From Powellomyces hirtus (lineage: Eukaryota > Chytridiomycota > Chytridiomycetes > Spizellomycetales > Powellomycetaceae): a stretch of 64,000 bases of DNA. The position numbers were made by a program, and so were the translations under genes. The notes below the pieces were generated by a model. That model worked only from the letters and a program-made list of their open reading frames with translations. It was not told the origin of the DNA and did not search any database. Location: positions 372,001 to 436,000 of the forward strand of contig JAHLKG010000012.1 in assembly GCA_025526995.1 (NCBI GenBank), given 5' to 3'. This document shows, in pieces, positions 1-10,502 of the stretch; position 1 is the stretch's first letter; every line of letters begins with the position of its first letter.

Positions 1-566
1 TGCTGTGAGCAGCCCGAATCCAGATTTGCCAATGTAGTGGCATTGTGCGCTTTTGCAATGTTGGCATTATGAGCGGGTTTCAAGGCTTTGACAGCCTTGG
101 TCTTGAGGGGACAATTGAATGGAGTATGTACATTTGAATTGCATAACTAACAGGGGAAGTTCTGTCTCTTCTTCGAGTCTGTGGTCTTCTTCGCATCGGT
201 CTTCTTGTGACTTGAGCCGTCTTTCTTTGAAGGTTGGGCTTCAAGCGCGATGTTTTCGCTCTTCTTGGCACAATGGTTGTTTTGGTTACTCTTGTTACTT
301 CCATTGTCCAAACGTTTGGCGGCCGCTTGTAGGCCTTTGAGATCTTTGAAACTTTGGGTTCTGACGAGCTCCGCTTGATGTTCGTTCATGCCTCAAAGGT
401 AGAACCATTTGTAGACTAGAATCGGGATGTCCGAGACAAGTTGACTGGTAATCTTTGTGAAAGACCTTCTGTACTGTGAGATGGTATGGCTTCCTTCTCA
501 TAGTCTTTCAAGCTGAGTGAGTAGGGTCTCCTCGTGATCAGTTTGTTGGTAATGTCAAAGGAACGG

Positions 567-1358
567 TCACTTGAAAGTTTGCCAATTTGTGATGGGAGGA
601 TATTTCCCTTCATCTTCCTTCTTGCAGTAATGTCCGTACCATTGCTTTGCATCACCAGTGAGCTTGCTGAATATGAAGGAGAGTTGTTCTTCTCCAGGTA
701 CAGATTTGAGGCAAAAGACCACATCAACTTGATCAACGAAGTCGACAAGTTTTGGATGATTTCCCGTTCCGTTGAATTTCATAACTTCATTGATCGCTGA
801 TTCAAAGAATTTGAATGATGTGTGCTGGACTTCACAGTCTTTGCTCTTTCGGCTGCTTGTAGTTGTAGTGCTCTCCGTTGGGAAAGGCGGACGAAAGTGA
901 GGGGCAACTGGGGCTTCAACTCCGCCGTGAGCAACAAGATTTCGCGCAAAAGAATACCCAGGGCCTCCTTTTGGGCTTTGCATCGGTGAAACGGGTAGAT
1001 TGTAGCCACTGATGTGAGTATTTCCATTTTCAAACTTCTCATGTTGATGGGAAGGTGTTGTAGCAAGAGGATTTGACTTAGTCAAGAGAGTCTTCTCCAA
1101 CTTCTCAATCCAATGGTCGAACTTTTCGTTCATTTCCATCTTGAACCTCTGCAGAAGGTGCATGACTATGTCAGTCTGCGGTCCGGTCAGTTCTGTCGCC
1201 GGTTCTGCATGAATTTCTCCAGGATTCATCTCATCCACATTGGCATCTGCTTCGTGGGAATCATGGTAGATCGAGGCATCGATATTAACGTCTTCTTCAG
1301 CGTCAGGACCCAGTTTGGCTTCTTGTGTGGCTTGACGGGCTTGTTGGCGGGTCTGCAC
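567..1358 (-). pseudogene. Gag (capsid part) of family B, copy 1
   Basis: Reading frame of 263 codons beginning with a TRQQARQA-type N-terminus. It contains the typical copia capsid stretch near its end (FIFSKLTGDAKQWY), where Gag proteins of this class carry a conserved G-A-x-x-W motif. The frame stops shortly after that motif. The continuation, with a CX2CX4HX4C zinc knuckle in the related copy at 39056-40066, lies in other frames, so frameshifts have broken Gag from Pol. Gag would assemble the virus-like particle that holds the element RNA. The identical frame recurs at 28598-29389. Confidence 0.7.
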
Positions 1359-1501
1359 TCCTTAAATGGGAGATCTTGCAGTAGCGTCTTGACGGTGTGC
1401 TCGGTACTTTCTTGGCACTTGAATTTGACAGAAGACTGGTAGCTTACAGGTTTTACAAAGGGAGAATGACTCGAATTTGACCGGTCTTAGGGCTCATAAC
1501 C

Positions 1502-1869
1502 TATTGGAGATATTGGCACTTCCAGTACTTTATTGGAATTGCAGAGGATCGGCTGAATTCGATGCAGCCTCCAGTATACTTCGTAAGAGGGGGTTACAGA
1601 GCTCTTCTGTGATGCAGTTGACGATGTAGCATTGTCAGATGCACGGAGATGTAATGTATGTGAATGTATTTTTTATGTCTTAAAGTCCTATCGGTAATGT
1701 CTCGCTTCGAGTGTTCTAATCTACTTTTTCTCCAATCACATGATCACACGTAATCCAATTCAGCTCTTAGCGTTACCGGTATGGTGGTCACGCATTCTAG
1801 TCGGAGAATCCAAGTAAGGATCTAATGTAAGGACCAAACGTTGAGTACGCAAATCTCAACATTCCAATA
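1502..1869 (-). repeat. LTR of family B (copy 1), 368 bp
   Basis: The LTR begins TATTGG and ends CCAATA, a 6-bp terminal inverted repeat with TA...TA ends rather than the usual TG...CA. The same 368 bp recurs at 29533-29900 and 41178-41545. The primer-binding sequence (AGGGCTCATAACC on the plus strand, 1489-1501) abuts it, which fixes this edge. Confidence 0.85.
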
Positions 1870-4800
1870 AGTCCATCCAGGTGGTTGCGGTGTTCGACCG
1901 AGTTCAACTTCATATGGTGTAAGACCATTAAGAAGTCGACAGGGAGTTGAATTGATAGTTTTCGCCAGAGTAATTCAGATATTTTTGCATAGTCGGAATC
2001 CGAGTATCCAACCAGCTTCCTAGGCTCAGAGACATTCTCTTTGCCTCCCAGAAGGATTCCAAGTTCGCTTGTGCCCTTCAGGTATCTGATGATCCGCTTG
2101 GCAGCACTCCAATGCTCCTTTCCAGGCTTTGCAAGGTACTTGGACACAATTCCAACTGCAGCAGCAATGTCAGGGCGTGTTCCTAGCATGGCATAGATCA
2201 AACTGCCCACTGCATTCCTGTATGGCACAGAGCTCATCTCCAGCTCATCCGTCTCATTCTGAGGTGCCATGTTGTTTCTGAGGTGCAGTCCATGTTCCAT
2301 AGGCGTGGCATGAACCTTGGCATCTCCCATGTTGAATTTCGAAACGACCTCTTCAACATACTTCTTCTGAGACAACCAGATGGTGCGGGTGCTTCTGCTC
2401 CGTCTGATGTGAATCCCAAGGAAGTAATTCAGCTCTCCAAGGTCTGTCATCTCAAAAGCTCGCCTCAGCTCCTTCTTGACATCCCCCAGCTGTTCCTTGC
2501 TTGATGAGGCCACAATGAGGTCGTCCACATAGATCAGAATGTACTCTGTTGTCCCATTCTGACTCCTGTAGTACATGCAAGGCTCTGCAGTCGACTGCAC
2601 AAAGCCCATAGACTTCAGTTTGTGGTCTATCTTGTGGTTGAAGCGCCTTGCTGATTGCTTGAGGCCGTAGAGGGGTCTCCCAAGCTTGCAGACCCGTCCT
2701 GGATGCTTGGAATCCTCAAAGCCCTCTGGTTGGCGCATGTAGATCACATAGTCCAGATCCCCTTGCAAGAATGCTGTCTTCACGTCCATCTGATGTGCCT
2801 CCAAGTCATCTGTGGCAATGATGGAGAACAGCAGTCTCATGGGACCAAACTTGGCAACAGGAGCAAACGTCTCCTGATAGTCCAATCCCTCTCTCTGAGA
2901 AAATCCCTTGGCAACAAGTCTTGCCTTGTATCTGTCAAGCTCTCCTGTGTCCTTCAGCTTTCGTTTGAAGACCCACTTGCATCCAATAGCTTTTCTGCCC
3001 CTTGGCAGGTCCACAAGTTGCCATGTCCCATTCTTGACAAGAGCATCCATCTCTTCCTGAGCAGCCTGACGCCATTGTGAAGCATCTGGCATGGTCTGGC
3101 TCTCCTTGTAGCTTGTGGGCTCGTTTGAGACAAAGGAGACAGCATAGGCAACTGCAGCAACGTTTGCAGCGTTGCTTGAAGCCTTCCACCACTCTCCTGG
3201 CGGCTTCCTGAGTCTTTTGGGGGTTGGAGAAGGCTCTGCAGCACTCTCATAGTCAGAGGACGGCTCAGGGGTCCGTTCCCTTATGTTCTCCTCTCCCTCT
3301 GACATGGCTGTGTCCTCAGAGTCGTCACTGACATCCTGCAGCTCGTCACTGACATCCTGCAGCTTCATTTCAGGCCCAATTCCCACTTCCAGGCTCTCAG
3401 CAGGCACTTGGGGCGTCTGAGCAGACTGGAGGGATGGAATGAAGCTCTTCTCATCGAATTTGACACTTCTGGAGAACAGGATCTTCTTAGTCTGTATGTC
3501 CATAAGCCGGTATTCCTTGCTGTGGGAGCTATACCCCAGCATGATGCACTTGACGGCAGCATCATCCAGCTTCTGGCGCTTGTTGGGTTGAATGTAGGCA
3601 TAGGCAATGCATCCAAACGTCCTCAAATGTCCCAGAGATGGTGGGATACCATGGAACATCTCATAAGGCGTCTTGGGGCATGCAACAGTGGGAGATCTGT
3701 TCCTCAGATAGACTGCTGTCATGATTGCTTCTCCCCAGAAACGCTTGTCCAAGCCTGACTGCTTCAACAAACATCTCCCCATCTCCATAAGGGTACGGTT
3801 GGCTCGTTCAGCAACACCATTTTGCTGTGGAGTATTTACTGAACTCCTCTGATGCTGTGTGCCCTTCTCCTTGAAGTGGTCCCTTAGCAAGTTGCTCATG
3901 TACTCGCCTCCTGGGTCGGATCTGACAGCTTTGATCTGCTTTCCATGTAGGGGGATGAGTGCTGCTTCCAGCTCCTGATAGTGCCTAGCAACTTCTCCCT
4001 TGGTCTTCATAAGGCAAACATGGAAATATCTCATCTTGTCATCAATGAATGTGACAAAATAGCGATATCCAGTGATTGTGGGTGGTTCAACTGGTCCCCA
4101 GACATCTGTGTGGATCAATCCCAGCTTCTCTGATGCTCTGGAGGCCTGTGCCTTGGGGAATGGCGCTCTGCTTGCTTTGCTGAGTGCACAAGTGTCACAA
4201 ATGCTCAAGCTCCCACTGGTTTGAACGCCCTTGGCAAGCTTGGTGAGCCTTCCAATGTCTGCAACATTCAAATGGCCGAGTCTCTGATGCCATAGGGACA
4301 AGTCCTGACTTGTTGTGTCCCTTCCAACATTGTGGGCAATCCCAGCATTTGCCTGCCCATGTGTTGTCTCGAATGTGTAGACAAATTGGTTCTCTTTGGC
4401 AAGGAAAGCCGTCCCATCCTTTGCAATGATCCGAGCAGCCTGTGGTCCCACTTCAAAACAAGCTCCAGCTTTGGCAAGGCGAGCCAGTGATAGGAGGTTC
4501 TTGGTCATCTTGGGGACGTGCCAGCAGTTCTGGATTTGCAGGGGCACTGTCTTCCCCTCTGTGTTGATCACCCATGTGTGAAGCGTTCCATGCCCCACAG
4601 CTTCCAATGTGTGATTGTCTGCCATCTCAATGGCGACAGGAGACATCTTCTCATAGTCCCCAAACAGCTCTCTGCGGCCAGTCATGTGCTGAGAGGCTCC
4701 TGAGTCCAAAATCCAAGTGTTGGATGTCAGGGATGGCATCTGAGTTCCAATGGTGGTGAAAGCAAAGCCTCCAGGCGTCTGTTGAGTCGAGTTGGCCTGG

Positions 4801-5597
4801 TTTAGGCCCTTCTTCTCATCTGCTGCCCTCTTGTGGCATTCCTTCTTGATGTGGCCCTTCTTGTTGCAGTAGTGACAGACTGCCTCCTTCTTCCAATCTG
4901 GCTTTCCCCCAGCCTTGTTGGTCTTCTGAGCATTCCCTTTGGTGTCAGCTTGTGTGAAGAAGGCTTTTGCTGCCTTTCCAGAGTTCTTCTTTCCATCTGC
5001 ACGCCTCATTTCCTCCTGCAACAGCCTGGATGTCACAAAAGCCAAGTCCAGCTTCTCACTGGTCGACTCCAGAGTCATCACAAGGGTGTCAAAGGCTTCT
5101 GGAAGGGAAGAGAGCAAGGAGAACACATGGTCCTCCTCAGAAACGGGAGCTCCGATGGCTGCAAGTTCCTGGGTCATCCTCTTGATCTTGTTGATGTGGA
5201 TGATCATGGAATCAGTTGGGTCCATTGTCACAGTGAGGAACCGTCGTCTCAGGAAGTGTCTGTTGGCAACCCCCTTCTTCTCATGCACCTCCCTCAGCTT
5301 TTCCCATGCTTCAAGGGCGGATTCAGCCTCATGAACATGCATCAATTGCTCATCATTCAAAGACATGATCAGCAGAGCCAGAGCTCTCTCATCTCGACGT
5401 ATCCAGTCGTCTGAAGCTGTGTTGGTGGCCTTGGCAGTTCCAGAGCCGTCCTTGATGTCAATGGCATCCCAAAGTCCCTTCTCAATCAACAGCATCTTCA
5501 TTTTCAACTTCCAAAGGTGAAAGTTCTCCCCAGTGAACCTCTCAATGGACACTCGGATGTCAGAGTCGCCAGCCATCTTGTGCAAAGAGTGTGGCAA
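1797..5597 (-). pseudogene. Gag-Pol polyprotein of A1, truncated and fused to gypsy-derived sequence
   Basis: A single 1266-codon frame encodes Gag (probable start MAGDSD at 5576), a CX2CX4HX4C zinc knuckle (CHYC...ECHKR), protease with DSGAS, GAG-pre-integrase (WHQRLGHL), integrase with D, D and E catalytic residues, and reverse transcriptase with YVDD. RNase H stops at the first catalytic block (YSDSDYA). The remaining about 68 codons are read out of phase through gypsy integrase and family B LTR sequence, so the tail has no element function. The polyprotein would copy and integrate element cDNA; this copy lacks most of RNase H and should be inactive. Confidence 0.85.
1870..2001 (-). pseudogene. 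Ty3/gypsy integrase fragment (duplicated flank)
   Basis: This stretch is identical in arrangement to 29901-30022. On the minus strand it encodes, with a frameshift, an integrase C-terminal piece (YLNYSGEN..., then NGLTPYEVELGRTP) that resembles the same region of the gypsy element at 36150-36300. It is the target-site DNA into which family B inserted. The fragment ends at 2001, where sequence switches to element A1 across a shared GCATA. Confidence 0.7.
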
Positions 5598-5855
5598 AAT
5601 GGGATAGTCCCGGTGTTCAACCGCAAGTGGTCAGAACCTGCTCCAGAAAATCCACTCCAGTCCAGTCCAGTCCAGACAATAGCTCGTTCGATGGTCAGAC
5701 GCAGGTGTCCTATGTATGCTATCTAGGCTTCTCGAGTGCTCAAACAGTTCTCCAAGTCCTCAGCAGCACCAGTGATAGGCACAGTGACGTGTTTCCCAGA
5801 TAGGGATAGAGGTGGAGTCAGTATTGTTCAGACAGCTGTGTCAGGGCTCATAACC
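2002..5855 (-). mobile_element. Ty1/copia family A, element A1 (3' truncated)
   Basis: Minus-strand internal region of a family A element, from the primer site next to the LTR at 5856 down to the RNase H motif DSDYA, where it is cut. The last part of RNase H, the polypurine tract and the 3' LTR are missing and are replaced by the gypsy/B flank. The 5' LTR (5856-7261) is shared with element A2. The leader between LTR and gag contains a short CCAGT tandem repeat near 5650-5672. Confidence 0.9.
5841..5855 (-). other. Primer-binding site, half tRNA-iMet type (A1)
   Basis: The plus strand reads CAGGGCTCATAACC directly before the LTR TG. This equals the 5' half of the initiator tRNA-Met anticodon stem-loop as known from yeast, so the minus-strand element RNA could pair with a cleaved initiator tRNA, as in Drosophila copia and yeast Ty5. 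The same site occurs at every family A 5' LTR in this window. Confidence 0.8.
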
Positions 5856-7261
5856 TGTTGAGACGTCTTGACATCTACAAACAGGAACTCAGCATACCAG
5901 ATAGGTTGCTAGGTTGTTGTCAAGAATTGCAGAGGGTCTGAAGGTGCTTCCCAAGGTAGGGAAGGTCGCCTGTAGTGTTTGGCAGAGTGTACTAGACAAG
6001 TAGAGTGTGTTGGACTGTTATTACATTGGTTGGGGATGCCCAGAGGGCGTCCTTTTATAACAATTTGGATCATAGTACATGTGTAGTGACAATCTAACTG
6101 TGCCCTAGCTTGGCCAAGACGGCCCTGGCCTGGCCTAGTATTGTTCCCAATCGCAGGGTGTCTTTTTGCCTTTTCTTGGCGCTTCTATCAGCGCTTCAGA
6201 CGTGTTCTAGGCCTTCCCAGGCCCTCTCCAGCTATTCTGGATCGTTCTAGACCATTCTGGACCATTCCAGACCATTCTAGACACAAGTGGATGTCCTCCC
6301 ACATGTCCTGTGTGCTCTAAGTCCTCCCAGAGGCGCCCACAGGTAGATTCCAACATTTATAACAATTTGGATCATAGTACATGTGTAGTGACAATCTAAC
6401 TGTGCCCTAGCTTGGCCAAGACGGCCCTGGCCTGGCCTAGTATTGTTCCCAATCACAGGGTGTCTTTTTGCCTTTTCTTGGCGCTTCTATCAGCGCTCCA
6501 GACGTGTTCTAGGCCTTCCCAGGCCCTCTCCAGCTATTCTGGATCGTTCTAGACCATTCTGGACCATTCCAGACCATTCTAGACACCAGTGGATGTCCTC
6601 CCACATGTCCCGTGTGCTCTAAGTCCTCCCAGAGGCGCCCACAGGTAGATTCCAACATTTATAACAATTTGGATCATAGTACATGTGTAGTGACAATCTA
6701 ACTGTGCCCTAGCTTGGCCAAGACGGCCCTGGCCTGGCCTAGTATTGTTCCCAATCACAGGGTGTCTTTTTGCCTTTTCTTGGCGCTTCTATCAGCGCTC
6801 CAGACGTGTTCTAGGCCTTCCCAGGCCCTCTCCAGCTATTCTGGATCGTTCTAGACCATTCTGGACCATTCCAGACCATTCTAGACACAAGTGGATGTCC
6901 TCCCACATGTCCCGTGTGCTCTAAGTCCTCCCAGAGGCGCCCACAGGTAGATTCCAACATTTATAACAATTTGGATCATAGTACATGTGTAGTGACAATC
7001 TAACTGTGCCCTAGCTTGGCCAAGACGGCCCTGGCCTGGCCTAGTATTGTTCCCAATCACAGGGTGTCTTTTTGCCTTTTCTTGGCGCTTCTATCAGCGC
7101 TCCAGACGTGTTCTAGGCCTTCCCAGGCCCTCTCCAGCTATTCTGGATCGTTCTAGACCATTGTGGACCATTCCAGACCATTCTAGACACAAGTGGATGT
7201 CCTCCCACATGTCCCGTGTGCTCTAAGTCCTCCCAGAGGCGCCCACAGGTAGATTCCAACA
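5856..7261 (-). repeat. Shared LTR of A1 and A2 with four tandem U3 units
   Basis: A full 500-bp LTR (5856-6355) is followed by three more 302-bp copies of its U3 part (6356-6657, 6658-6959, 6960-7261). Read on the element strand, each unit runs from TGTTGGAATC to the TATA box (TTATAAA). The LTR serves as 3' LTR of A2 (stop codon at 7269) and 5' LTR of A1 (primer site at 5841). Each unit contains the 10-bp-phased GAA array described separately. Confidence 0.9.
6235..6277 (-). promoter_or_regulatory. Step-type heat-shock-element-like array in U3
   Basis: On the plus strand TTC occurs at 6235, 6245, 6255, 6265 and 6275, that is, GAA every 10 bp on the element strand, with GTC or ATC in between where a perfect element would have TTC. 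Heat-shock factor is known to accept such step-type sites. The block sits upstream of the LTR TATA box and is repeated in every family A LTR. Binding is inferred, not shown. Confidence 0.45.
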
Positions 7262-7268
7262 CTCCCAC

Positions 7269-10200
7269 TCACGAAACATGTTTTGTGATCCCACAGGCGT
7301 CCCTCAGTTTCAAGAACTGATCCCTAGCCAGTGGTTTTGTCAAGATGTCTGCAACCATGTCCTGAGTCGAGAGATACTCTAATGCAATCTCCAAGCGTCC
7401 TAGTGCTTCTCTGATAAAGTGGTACATCACTTCAATGTGTTTGGTGCTGGCATGCAATGTCGGGTTCTTAGCAAGAGCAATGGCACCCTGGTTGTCCTCA
7501 AAGAGCATTGTGGGTCCATCCTGCTTGAATCCGAGCTCCCCTGCAAGCAGACGAAGCCAAACAGCTTCCTTGGTGCACTGGGCTAGTGCCATGTACTCTG
7601 CTTCCGTGCTTGAAAGAGCTACAGTGGTCTGCCGCTTGGATTGCCAGGTGATAGGCCCGTTGAACATGAAGATGAATCCAGTGGTTGATCTCCTTGTGTC
7701 CAAACATCCAGCATAGTCGGAATCCGAGTATCCAACCAGCTTCCTAGGCTCAGAGACATTCTCTTTGCCTCCCAGAAGGATTCCAAGTTCGCTTGTGCCC
7801 TTCAGGTATCTGATGATCCGCTTGACAGCACTCCAATGCTCCTTTCCAGGCTTTGCAAGGTACTTGGACACAATTCCAACTGCAGCAGCAATGTCAGGGC
7901 GTGTTCCTAGCATGGCATAGATCAAACTGCCCACTGCATTCCTGTATGGCACAGAGCTCATCTCCAGCTCATCCGTCTCATTCTGAGGTGCCATGTTGTT
8001 TCTGAGGTGCAGTCCATGTTCCATAGGCGTGGCATGAACCTTGGCATCTCCCATGTTGAATTTCGAAACGACCTCTTCAACATACTTCTTCTGAGACAAC
8101 CAGATGGTGCGGGTGCTTCTGCTCCGTCTGATGTGAATCCCAAGGAAGTAATTCAGCTCTCCAAGGTCTGTCATCTCAAAAGCTCGCCTCAGCTCCTTCT
8201 TGACATCCCCCAGCTGTTCCTTGCTTGATGAGGCCACAATGAGGTCGTCCACATAGATCAGAATGTACTCTGTTGTCCCATTCTGACTCCTGTAGTACAT
8301 GCAAGGCTCTGCAGTCGACTGCACAAAGCCCATAGACTTCAGTTTGTGGTCTATCTTGTGGTTGAAGCGCCTTGCTGATTGCTTGAGGCCGTAGAGGGGT
8401 CTCCCAAGCTTGCAGACCCGTCCTGGATGCTTGGAATCCTCAAAGCCCTCTGGTTGGCGCATGTAGATCACATAGTCCAGATCCCCTTGCAAGAATGCTG
8501 TCTTCACGTCCATCTGATGTGCCTCCAAGTCATCTGTGGCAATGATGGAGAACAGCAGTCTCATGGGACCAAACTTGGCAACAGGAGCAAACGTCTCCTG
8601 ATAGTCCAATCCCTCTCTCTGAGAAAATCCCTTGGCAACAAGTCTTGCCTTGTATCTGTCAAGCTCTCCTGTGTCCTTCAGCTTTCGTTTGAAGACCCAC
8701 TTGCATCCAATAGCTTTTCTGCCCCTTGGCAGGTCCACAAGTTGCCATGTCCCATTCTTGACAAGAGCATCCATCTCTTCCTGAGCAGCCTGACGCCATT
8801 GTGAAGCATCTGGCATGGTCTGGCTCTCCTTGTAGCTCGTGGGCTCGTTTGAGACAAAGGAGACAGCATAGGCAACTGCAGCAACATTTGCAGCGTTGCT
8901 TGAAGCCTTCCACCACTCTCCTGGCGGCTTCCTGAGTCTTTTGGGGGTTGGAGAAGGCTCTGCAGCACTCTCATAGTCAGAGGACGGCTCAGGGGTCCGT
9001 TCCCTTATGTTCTCCTCTCCCTCTGACATGGCTGTGTCCTCAGAGTCGTCACTGACATCCTGCAGCTCGTCACTGACATCCTGCAGCTTCATTTCAGGCC
9101 CAATTCCTACTTCCAGGCTCTCAGCAGGCACTTGGGGCGTCTGAGCAGACTGGAGGGATGGAATGAAGCTCTTCTCATTGAATTTGACACTTCTGGAGAA
9201 CAGGATCTTCTTAGTCTGTATGTCCATAAGCCGGTATTCCTTGCTGTGGGAGCTATACCCCAGCATGATGCACTTGACGGCAGCATCATCCAGCTTCTGG
9301 CGCTTGTTGGGTTGAATGTAGGCATAGGCAATGCATCCAAACGTCCTCAAATGTCCCAGAGATGGTGGGATACCATGGAACATCTCATAAGGCGTCTTGG
9401 GGCATGCAACAGTGGGAGATCTGTTCCTCAGATAGACTGCTGTCATGATTGCTTCTCCCCAGAAACGCTTGTCCAAGCCTGACTGCTTCAACAAACATCT
9501 CCCCATCTCCATAAGGGTACGGTTGGCTCGTTCAGCAACACCATTTTGCTGTGGAGTATTTACTGAACTCCTCTGATGCTGTGTGCCCTTCTCCTTGAAG
9601 TGGTCCCTTAGCAAGTTGCTCATGTACTCGCCTCCTGGGTCGGATCTGACAGCTTTGATCTGCTTTCCATGTAGGGGGACGAGTGCTGCTTCCAGCTCCT
9701 GATAGTGCCTAGCAACTTCTCCCTTGGTCTTCATAAGGCAAACATGGAAATATCTCATCTTGTCATCAATGAATGTGACAAAATAGCGATATCCAGTGAT
9801 TGTGGGTGGTTCAACTGGTCCCCAGACATCTGTGTGGATCAATCCCAGCTTCTCTGATGCTCTGGAGGCCTGTGCCTTGGGGAATGGCGCTCTGCTTGCT
9901 TTGCTGAGTGCACAAGTGTCACAAATGCTCAAGCTCCCACTGGTTTGAACGCCCTTGGCAAGCTTGGTGAGCCTTCCAATGTCTGCAACATTCAAATGGC
10001 CGAGTCTCTGATGCCATAGGGACAAGTCCTGACTTGTTGTGTCCCTTCCAACATTGTGGGCAATCCCAGCATTTGCCTGCCCATGTGTTGTCTCGAACGT
10101 GTAGACAAATTGGTTCTCTTTGGCAAGGAAAGCCGTCCCATCCTTTGCAATGATCCGAGCAGCCTGTGGTCCCACTTCAAAACAAGCTCCAGCTTTGGCA

Positions 10201-10463
10201 AGGCGAGCCAGTGATAGGAGGTTCTTGGTCATCTTGGGGACGTGCCAGCAGTTCTGGATTTGCAGGGGCACTGTCTTCCCCTCTGTGTTGATCACCCATG
10301 TGTGAAGCGTTCCATGCCCCACAGCTTCCAATGTGTGATTGTCTGCCATCTCAATGGCGACAGGAGACATCTTCTCATAGTCCCCAAACAGCTCTCTGCG
10401 GCCAGTCATGTGCTGAGAGGCTCCTGAGTCCAAAATCCAAGTGTTGGATGTCAGGGATGGCAT
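7269..10463 (-). CDS. Pol of A2 (protease-integrase-RT-RNase H), 1064 codons
   Basis: Continues in the same frame as the Gag frame after a TAG. Domains in order: protease with intact DSGAS, GAG-pre-integrase (LSLWHQRLGHL), integrase core (HTDVWG, SDPGGEY, NGVAERANR), RT (RKAIGCKWVFK, YVDD), RNase H (DSDYAGC, STEAEYMAL) ending ITKHVS. All catalytic residues I checked are present. Without readthrough of the upstream TAG, Pol would have no start linked to Gag; other copies have CAG at that codon, so a point mutation is the simplest explanation. The expected role is reverse transcription and integration in the virus-like particle. Confidence 0.85.
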   Translation of the reverse strand: MPSLTSNTWILDSGASQHMTGRRELFGDYEKMSPVAIEMADNHTLEAVGHGTLHTWVINTEGKTVPLQIQNCWHVPKMTKNLLSLARLAKAGACFEVGPQAARIIAKDGTAFLAKENQFVYTFETTHGQANAGIAHNVGRDTTSQDLSLWHQRLGHLNVADIGRLTKLAKGVQTSGSLSICDTCALSKASRAPFPKAQASRASEKLGLIHTDVWGPVEPPTITGYRYFVTFIDDKMRYFHVCLMKTKGEVARHYQELEAALVPLHGKQIKAVRSDPGGEYMSNLLRDHFKEKGTQHQRSSVNTPQQNGVAERANRTLMEMGRCLLKQSGLDKRFWGEAIMTAVYLRNRSPTVACPKTPYEMFHGIPPSLGHLRTFGCIAYAYIQPNKRQKLDDAAVKCIMLGYSSHSKEYRLMDIQTKKILFSRSVKFNEKSFIPSLQSAQTPQVPAESLEVGIGPEMKLQDVSDELQDVSDDSEDTAMSEGEENIRERTPEPSSDYESAAEPSPTPKRLRKPPGEWWKASSNAANVAAVAYAVSFVSNEPTSYKESQTMPDASQWRQAAQEEMDALVKNGTWQLVDLPRGRKAIGCKWVFKRKLKDTGELDRYKARLVAKGFSQREGLDYQETFAPVAKFGPMRLLFSIIATDDLEAHQMDVKTAFLQGDLDYVIYMRQPEGFEDSKHPGRVCKLGRPLYGLKQSARRFNHKIDHKLKSMGFVQSTAEPCMYYRSQNGTTEYILIYVDDLIVASSSKEQLGDVKKELRRAFEMTDLGELNYFLGIHIRRSRSTRTIWLSQKKYVEEVVSKFNMGDAKVHATPMEHGLHLRNNMAPQNETDELEMSSVPYRNAVGSLIYAMLGTRPDIAAAVGIVSKYLAKPGKEHWSAVKRIIRYLKGTSELGILLGGKENVSEPRKLVGYSDSDYAGCLDTRRSTTGFIFMFNGPITWQSKRQTTVALSSTEAEYMALAQCTKEAVWLRLLAGELGFKQDGPTMLFEDNQGAIALAKNPTLHASTKHIEVMYHFIREALGRLEIALEYLSTQDMVADILTKPLARDQFLKLRDACGITKHVS

Positions 10464-10502
10464 CTGAGTTCCAATGGTGGTGAAAGCAAAGCCTCCAGGC
10501 GT

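Larger units (their letters stand above)
1..1869 (-). mobile_element. Ty1/copia family B, copy 1 (5' part, cut by window edge)
   Basis: This is the 5' end of a minus-strand copia-type element: LTR at 1502-1869, primer site just left of it, then gag and the start of the protease region running off the left edge. It is nearly identical to 28032-29900; I noticed only about four base differences. The reading frames are broken between the capsid part (567-1358) and the zinc-knuckle part (about 147-389), so the copy is not functional as it stands. The right side of the LTR joins a short piece of a gypsy integrase, the same flank as in copy 2, so both copies descend from one insertion event that was later duplicated. 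Confidence 0.85.

Noticed and set aside
1797..2001. C-terminal 68 residues of the A1 frame as a novel domain
   Set aside because: They come from reading gypsy integrase and family B LTR DNA in another frame.
2283..3758. Plus-strand frames of 60-190 codons repeated across all family A copies
   Set aside because: They lie antisense to pol, recur only because pol recurs, and show no protein features of their own.
5841..5855. tRNA-like sequence CAGGGCTCATAACC as a tRNA gene
   Set aside because: Only the anticodon arm half matches; no acceptor, D or T arm follows. Its place beside each LTR fits a primer-binding site.
6054..7261. Regular 302-bp repeats as a CRISPR-like or satellite array
   Set aside because: Units are directly adjacent with no spacers, and each equals the U3 part of the LTR; the host looks eukaryotic.
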